The notes beneath the pieces were generated by a model. It worked only from the letters and a program-made list of their open reading frames with translations. It was not told the origin of the DNA and did no database searches. A program made the position numbers and the translations under genes. Positions 59,201 through 64,000 of a stretch of 64,000 bases of DNA are shown piece after piece. How positions within the stretch are numbered: position 1 is the first letter of the stretch; each line of letters begins with the position of its first letter. This DNA is from Chlorops oryzae (lineage: Eukaryota > Arthropoda > Insecta > Diptera > Chloropidae). Location: contig CM035806.1 in assembly GCA_020466095.1 (NCBI GenBank), forward strand, positions 166,963,371 through 167,027,370, given 5' to 3'.

Positions 59201-61916
59201 GCCCAAACAAAGACAAATATTCAGATTCTCAGATCCACACACACACTCAGACATTGTAGTTTCTCAAAAATCTCAAGCCTTTTGAATGAATGCACAGTTA
59301 TTTGACTTGTACGTTCTGCAACGTTTTAATGCAACCTCAAAGTATGCAACGAAAATTTTATTTCATGGAGTTTCATTCAAAAAACCAAGCCTCGTTTGCA
59401 AGAGTAAAAATTGAATTATCTATGCGATAATTGAATTGAATGCATTGTACAATGTATGAGGGGAAGTAATTTTTGAAAGTCCTTGAAGATTTACAATAAT
59501 TATTTGTTATTGATGCTCTAAGGAATATGCAATGAAATGTATTAGAAAAGATTCAACAAAGCTTTTTTGTGGTTGCTGTTGTCCATTGTGGGTTTTGCAG
59601 GTGCTTTCATATCGATAAATTGGGCAATTATTTTAAGGATTTTAAGTCTGTTTTTAGGCAAAAATAAATATGATTTTGCTTTTGTTTGAAACTTTGAAAG
59701 CTTTGCATACCTTCAGGAGTGTCTTGTTGATCCTTGAGAATAAATTGCTTTCGAATAAAATGGGTTGAAAGCTCTTTTACTTCTTATGATGACTTAAAAT
59801 TTGAATAATGCATTTGGTTCAGTGAAAAAAGCCTGTAACTATTCTTCAATTTTTTTCAATTAAGCAAATTGCTTTTTTGTGGCACTTTTTGTTGGGCAAG
59901 AATTAAAAATATTTTCCGAAAACGCCTGCAGGTATGCATCAAATAATGAAAATAAAATTGCTGTGGCAAAGAGGCTTTTTTTTTTTTCGAAATGGCATTT
60001 TGAAGGGCATTTTGAAGCACTCCAGGTGCTTCGTACCTTTGTACCGAAAATCAACAAATCTTTAAAATCCCTTTTAGGGGGCCCGCAATCGGCTATACCC
60101 TTCTCTCACTGAAGCGGAGGGTAGGACGTCCGTCGGCCCTTTTATTATGGAGAGCAATAGAGAGAGAGAGAGCAATAAATCATTAAATACTGAGTACTCA
60201 CCGATGGCCATGGCGGTCTCCTGCGCGTCGCCAGTTACCATTTTGACCCGGACGCCGCTCTGCATCAACAGTTCGATGGACTCGCGTACCAAGGGGCGCG
60301 GCGGATCGGTGATACCTACCAGACCGCAATAGACTAAGTCCTGCAGAGATTTTCCCTTTGCGAGTGCCAGAACGCGCAGACCCTTGCGTCCGATCTCGTA
60401 TGCCTCGGCGAGGAATTCAGCCTCGTTTTGCTTGGTCAGCGGCACGACCTGTGACCCGAACATATATTTCGTGCACTGCGGCAGAAGCATCTCGAGCGCC
60501 CCCTTAGCGAAAAAAATCTCCTCCTTGTTATTGTTATACTTATGGATGCACTTGACGGCCATCATTTTCTGCTCGGATGAGAATGGATACTCCTGAATCC
60601 GTACGTAATTCTCGGCCGTTGCGTACATGCCGTTCTTCATGGCGAACGGCAAGGAGCGCACCCTCGGTGGGCTGACCGAGAAGTGTGCCATTCTGCAAGT
60701 AGGCATTATTGCAGACCGCACCGACTTCGAGGAGATTCATTATATTGGCTTTGGCCATTTCGACATTATTGCAATTCCGAATATGAATCTCGCCCTGATC
60801 GTTATAGCCGGCACCAGTTACATCGGCCATATAGCCATCGGAGGTGATAATGATGGTCGCGGTCATTTCGTTCTTGGTAAGTGTGCCCGTTTTATCCGAG
60901 CAGATGATATTTACGCAGCCCAGTGTCTCGACAGTTGGCAATTTCTTAACGATCGCATTCCTCTTTGCCATGCGCATAACTCCAAGAGCAAGGGTTACGG
61001 TCACAACGATTGGCAGTCCTTCGGGTATGGCTGCGACGGCCAATGAGACGCTTATATTGAACATTTCGGTCAATGGTTTGCCCTGCAGCCAGCCCAGTAG
61101 CATGATCACGCCGATGATCAGAAACGAATAGAAACTCAATTGGGCACCCAGTATGTCCATTGATTTCTGTAGCGGCGTCTTCGGTGCCTCTTCGGCCTGC
61201 ATCATTTTGAATACCTCGCCGAATTCGCTGCGCTCGCCGGTGCTAACCACAATGCCCTTTCCATTGCCGCAACGTACCAGTGTGCCCATAAATGCGATGT
61301 TCTTCATATTGGTGTGATCCTTATTGCCACTGCCCGGCAAAAGCAGTTCTACACTCTTTCGCCCCGGTTCGGTTTCTCCGGTGAAGCTTGACTCATCGAT
61401 CGATAGGTCAATCGCCTCAAATATCCGAACATCGGCTGGAACACGATCGCCAACATTCAGGTAGACCACATCGCCGGGAACTAGCTCGCGTGCCAGAAAT
61501 GTCTCTAAGCGTCCTTCGCGCAGGCAATGACATTCCGGCGGCACGAGCTTCTTTAGCTCTTCGAGACTCTTCTCGGAACGGTACTCTTGTATGAATGCGA
61601 CCGTTACAACAATTATGATCGCGATCGTTATACTCACGGCGTCGTCGAATTGACGCATTACTATCGAAACGAGCGCAGAGCCGAGCAGCAGAAGAATTAG
61701 CGGATTCTTGAACTGCTCAATGTACTTCTTCCAGGTCGGTTCTTCCTCGATTACGTTCAATTCATTTTGTCCGATTATTTTCGCTCGATACTTTGCCTCA
61801 GTCCATTTCAAACCACTGCGGACGTCCACTTGCAGCCGGCCAGCAACCTCGGAGGCACTGTATGTTGATGATTCGGCGGTTGTTAGTAACATTTCTGGTG
61901 TCAGAGTTGAGCCCGT
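47720..61916 (-). CDS. SPoCk: SPoCk, secretory-pathway Ca2+/Mn2+ P-type ATPase (5' exon missing)
   Basis: Coding exons found: 61916-60202, 49170-48855 and 48419-47720 (stop TGA), phases joining exactly if one base is discounted near 60644. This gives about 909 aa, lacking only the N-terminal start. The protein pumps Ca2+ and Mn2+ into the Golgi at the cost of ATP. Signatures in order: [20 protein letters not shown] (M1), [10 protein letters not shown] (actuator loop), [20 protein letters not shown] (M4 ion site), [16 protein letters not shown] (phosphorylated Asp), [15 protein letters not shown] (nucleotide domain), MTGDGVND, then [20 protein letters not shown] (M6). The last exon ends near SRSELDFV. 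The absence of extra M4/M5 acidic sites and the M6 sequence separate SPCA from SERCA and PMCA. Intron 1 of those seen is 11.0 kb and repeat-filled; the next is 435 bp. Confidence 0.93.
48515..48803. repeat. Two tandem palindromic MITE units in SPoCk intron 2
   Basis: Units start near 48515 and at 48668 (period ~153) and match the eight-unit array at 3060-4270, including the linker TTGTTTGTCTGATAAATCTA. Small differences (CATGGAG for CATGCAG, TTGCACAATTTGCG near the end) mark them as a separate branch. They fill most of the 435-base intron. Confidence 0.88.
50300..50534. repeat. Family G MITE, copy 2
   Basis: It starts CAGCCCCGATTCTATTAAAT and ends GGGAATATTTCGAATTTGGG, then CT. It is inverted relative to copy 1 at 39430. 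Interior words shared: CTTTGCTTAA, CTCCCTTCATAT, GTGCTTAGAATGGGA. This intact copy shows what the end interrupted at 39650/43191 should look like. Confidence 0.75.
51024..52197. repeat. Family A, decayed copy 3 interrupted by other sequence
   Basis: The left end TGTAAGGGTGTTATAGTCAG, then GCGAACCTTACAATAAAATT, and the right part TCTGGGTGTTACAAACAACG then CACAAACGCAATATACCCTC are recognisable. The middle contains a tRNA-like block (51307-51395) and unrelated sequence, so it was invaded or the ends belong to two partial copies. Confidence 0.65.
51307..51395 (+). repeat. tRNA-derived SINE-like head (A box and B box)
   Basis: TAGCGTAGTGG fits the polymerase III A box consensus TRGYNNARYGG, and GTTCGATTCC 45-50 bases later fits the B box GWTCRANNC. 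No proper acceptor stem or U33-containing anticodon loop is seen, so it is not a normal tRNA gene. The following 100 bases (GGCCTGGAACTGGTTTTTCA) could be SINE body. Only one copy is visible in the window. Confidence 0.6.
52770..53289. repeat. Tandem array of TATCGATA motifs (left part)
   Basis: The array mixes two word types, TGAAATATCGATAGTC and TCGATAGTC. It holds well over 20 copies of TATCGATA in about 520 bases. TATCGATA is the DREF site and CGATA the BEAF-32 recognition unit in flies. It continues at 55378-55415 on the other side of an inserted hAT-like element. Open frames here ([19 protein letters not shown]) are repeat by-products. Confidence 0.92.
53290..55369. mobile_element. 2.08-kb hAT-like element inserted in the TATCGATA array
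   Basis: Terminal CAGGGACCG and (complement) CAGGGATCG, with exact 8-bp duplication GTCTGAAA at 53282-53289 and 55370-55377. Both ends carry ~300-base subterminal regions of AAAGTCAAAAATAAAA-type repeats in inverted orientation. The core (53620-54990) has a (CTGT)n run at 53970-53996 and a threefold repeat of the GCGAAATTTTGCAAAA type at 54415-54660, but no transposase. Confidence 0.92.
55378..55415. repeat. TATCGATA array (right remnant)
   Basis: It resumes the array after the hAT-like insertion (AATATCGATAGTCTCGATAG), then decays into ATCAATAGTATCAACAGTAC. Confidence 0.85.
55998..56372. repeat. (CAT)n-rich microsatellite, ~370 bp
   Basis: An imperfect trinucleotide tract of ATC/CAT units with CACCATCAT, CATCAACAT and CATGAACAT variants. 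Long open frames on both strands (Asp-rich, Met-rich, Ile-rich) follow directly from the repeat and are not genes. It lies in the 11-kb SPoCk intron. Confidence 0.95.
57920..58411. repeat. Family B MITE, copy 4, containing nested family C
   Basis: Ends GGGCAATGGAAAATATTTAA and (complement) GGGCAACAGAAAATATTAAA, with TA on both sides (57918-57919 and 58412-58413). Without the insert and its duplication the element is about 243 bp. This is the only copy here with both ends intact. Confidence 0.85.
58039..58279. mobile_element. Family C MITE nested in family B (241 bp)
   Basis: Ends CAGGGCTCGGATTTTG and (complement) CAGGACTCGGATTTTG. Exact 8-bp duplication GTCATGAG at 58031-58038 and 58280-58287. 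The duplication is made of family B sequence, proving that C entered B. Confidence 0.92.
58868..58932. repeat. (GA)n-rich microsatellite
   Basis: AGATAGATAGTAAGAGAGAG then GAAGAGAGAGAAGAGAGAGA and GATAGAGACAGAGACAGATG. Simple purine repeat within the 11-kb SPoCk intron. Confidence 0.9.
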
Positions 61917-61999
61917 CTGCAAAAAAAACAAAAAAAAAACCATTATCACTTATGTGAAAAACTATAAAATGTTCTCTGTCTCTCTTTCTTTGTCTCTCA

Positions 62000-62080
<81 letters not shown>

Positions 62081-62178
62081 AGTCTCTCAGTCTCTCAGTC
62101 TCTCAGTCTCTCTGTCTCTCAGTCTCTCAGTCTCTCTTTTTCTCTCTATCTGTCTCTCACTCTCTCTCTTTCTCTCAT

Positions 62179-62210
<32 letters not shown>

Positions 62211-62719
62211 CTCTTCTCTCTTCTCTCTCTCTTTCTCTTCTTCTTCTCTTTCTCTTTCTCTTTCTCTTTCTCTTTCTCTTTTCTCTTTTCTCTTTCTCTT
62301 TCTCTTTCTCTTTCTCTTTCTCTTTCTCTTTCTCTTTCTTCTCTTTCTTTCTCTTTCTCTTTCTCTTTCTCTTTTCTCTCTTTCTCTTTTCTCTTTCTCT
62401 TTCTTTCTTTTCTTTTCTTTTCTTTTCTCTTTTTCTTTCTTTTTCTTTTCTCTTTCTTTCTTTTTCTTTTTCTTTTCTTTTCTCTTTTTCTTTTTCTTTT
62501 TCTTTTTTCTTTTTCTCTTTTCTTTTTCTTTTTCTTTTTCTTTTTCTTTTTCTTTTTCTTTTTCTTTTTCTTTTTCTTTTTCTTTTTCTTTTTCTCTTTT
62601 TTCTTTTTCTTTTTCTTTTTCTCTTTTCTTTTCTCTTTCTCTTTCTCTTTCTCTTTCTCTTTCTCTCTTTTCTCTTTTCTCTTTCTCTTTCTCTCTTCTC
62701 TTCTTTCTCTTTTCTCTTT

Positions 62720-62750
<31 letters not shown>

Positions 62751-64000
62751 TTCTCTTTCTCTTCTCTCTTTCTCTCTTCTCTCTCTTTCTCTTTTCTCTC
62801 TTTCTCTCTTTCTCTCTTTCTCTCTTTCTCTCTTCTCTCTTCTCTCTTTCTCTCTTTCTCTCTTTCTATCTTTCATCATCTTTCTCTACTTTCTCTTTTC
62901 TCTCTTTCTCTTTTCTCTCTTTCTCTCTCTCTCTCTTTCTCCTCTTTATTCTCTTTCTATCTCTTTCTGTCTTTCTCTCTCTTCTCTCTTTCTCTTTCTC
63001 TTTCTTCTCTCTCTCTCTCTCTCTGCTCTCTCACTCTGTGTGTGCGTTTTTGTGTCTGTGTGTGTCTATTACTCGCTCTCACACAAAAAGGATCTCATTC
63101 AATCTCAACCTTAATGTGCTTCCACTAGCATTATACCAGGCGAAAATTGCTTCTACAAAATGAGCAGTCATAGCTCAGTGACTTCCCAACCATCTGAAAA
63201 ACTTCGAAGCGAGTTTTTGCGAGTCTTGCGCACCAAGTGAAGATGCTAACAACATGTTTGTGGATTTTCACGTATTTCCTTTCCACATTGTTGCTGCAGG
63301 AGCACTATCTTAATACCATATGAAAGGGATACCGTTGGGAACTTGAAAGCGGGATGATGGTCCCGCCCTTCAAAACCGTACTTAAATGAAGAACATGTTA
63401 AGCAAGTCAGCGCGACTATTTTTAATTAGCAGCACACATTTATGGTCTTCCTTTGGACGAAACGAAATGGACTGGACTAGACTGAACTGCAGAGGACGTT
63501 GGACCGAATCAAAAGAAGAAAAATGACAAAAAAAAAAAAACGTTTACGACCGAAACAACAATGAAACCGATGACAATGTGAGTGACGTGGATAGTTAGTG
63601 GCTTAAAGGCGGTTTAAGGACAGAACCACAATCCCCCAAAAATTAGAAAAAAAAAATTATATAATCTTTTTTTTTAGTTCATCCATTTAAGTTCCTACGT
63701 CTTCCTCACTATTTAATCTTCCCTTTACTTTAGCTCCAGCGAATGCTGATGAGATGATAAAACAAATAAAATGGAACAAGACGAGACGAGACGAGACGAG
63801 TTGAGATGGGAAGACACAGTCGAGTTCCATTACATGCAAACGTGACTTGGACGTCGAATAACAACGAGTAGAACGAACGAGACGAGACGAGACGAGACTG
63901 CGACTACAAACTGCGACCGAACCTCCTTTGATAGAAATTCAAAGAATGGCAAGGATGAATTCAACGGTGGACTCGTAACGTGGAAACGAATAAACGGATG
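61917..64000. other. Upstream side of SPoCk: intron or 5' region without a recognised exon
   Basis: The acceptor TTTTTTTTGCAG before 61916 implies an upstream exon with the start codon. None could be recognised here; 63020-64000 holds mixed sequence with a (GACGA)n run at 63781-63800 and again at about 63875-63897. The exon may be very short, or outside the window. Confidence 0.5.
61965..63015. repeat. ~1.05-kb CT-rich microsatellite (TCTC, TTTCTC, TTTTTC units)
   Basis: An unbroken pyrimidine tract that changes unit along its length: (TC)n with TCAG interruptions, then (TTTCTC)n, (TTTTTC)n around 62520-62600, and back to (TTTCTC)n and (TC)n. On the SPoCk transcript it reads as GA/GAAA purine. 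Long Ser/Phe/Leu and Arg/Glu/Lys open frames are artefacts of the repeat. Confidence 0.95.

Larger units (their letters stand above)
49171..60201. other. 11-kb SPoCk intron rich in repeats
   Basis: The exon borders are clear (donor GTGAGT after ATCG at 60202, acceptor TTACAG before 49170). Contents are listed separately. Other stretches: GA-rich purine tract 49195-49318; a two-copy ~48-bp tandem repeat (TTTTTGGACCAGTTTGGAAC) at 49335-49425; AT-rich unique sequence at 49440-50290, 50535-51020, 56400-57900 and 58420-60070, where I see no exon. An open frame at 56495-56797 (+) is unsupported. Confidence 0.6.

Noticed and set aside
61708..63114. 468-aa and 234-aa open frames rich in Ser/Leu/Phe or Arg/Glu/Lys
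   Set aside because: They are produced by the CT-rich microsatellite lacking stops, partly over antisense of the SPoCk exon.

Overview
The window is nuclear DNA from a higher fly (Diptera, Brachycera; a tephritid-like genome is my best guess). Genes are split by short GT-AG introns, flanks are very AT-rich, and the best-preserved proteins (ste14/ICMT, Hsp10, mRpL20, ASCIZ, SPoCk) are the insect or animal versions. No prokaryotic operon, CRISPR array or ribosomal RNA was seen. The genes lie in the left 28 kb and at the right end. About 20 kb between them (27.8-47.7 kb) has no recognisable gene and is mostly nested, mostly non-autonomous transposons.

Left part. An orphan 297-aa protein (1593-2486, -) is followed by an array of eight palindromic ~154-bp units (3060-4270). 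Then come an intronless mitochondrial Hsp60 paralogue (4717-6486, -), a five-exon coiled-coil protein with poly-Ala and poly-Asn tracts (8797-11657, -), the zinc-finger factor ASCIZ with eight TQT dynein-light-chain motifs (13632-14996, +) and a second intronless Hsp60-like gene that has lost its ATP-binding motifs (15257-16942, -). Next are ste14, the isoprenylcysteine carboxyl methyltransferase (19621-20649, -), the co-chaperonin Hsp10 (22407-23238, +), mRpL20 (23441-24084, -) and a UDP-glycosyltransferase with an altered donor-site signature and a long cytoplasmic tail (24877-27795, +). Two Hsp60-like genes and one Hsp10 gene therefore lie within about 19 kb.

Right part. From 47.7 to 61.9 kb lies most of SPoCk, the Golgi secretory-pathway Ca2+/Mn2+ ATPase, on the minus strand: three coding exons, an 11-kb intron, and one single-base frame disruption near 60644. 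The 5' coding exon was not found; it is probably beyond the window or hidden in the 61.9-64 kb repeats. The 11-kb intron holds a tRNA-derived SINE-like head, an array of TATCGATA (DRE/BEAF-type) motifs split by a 2.1-kb hAT-like element, a (CAT)n tract and a nested MITE pair. The upstream side has about 1 kb of CT-rich microsatellite.

Mobile DNA. I could delimit many elements by terminal inverted repeats and often by target-site duplications: hAT-like (8-bp duplications), TTAA-type, pogo/Tc1-like (TA), a long foldback, and several unclassified families with two or more copies here. Some repeat blocks differ by many one-base indels, and two otherwise good genes each carry one frame break, so part of the assembly may be unpolished. 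I found no new defence or metabolic system. The points most worth checking are the decayed chaperonin paralogue, the unusual UGT, the DRE-motif array and the nested or composite MITEs.
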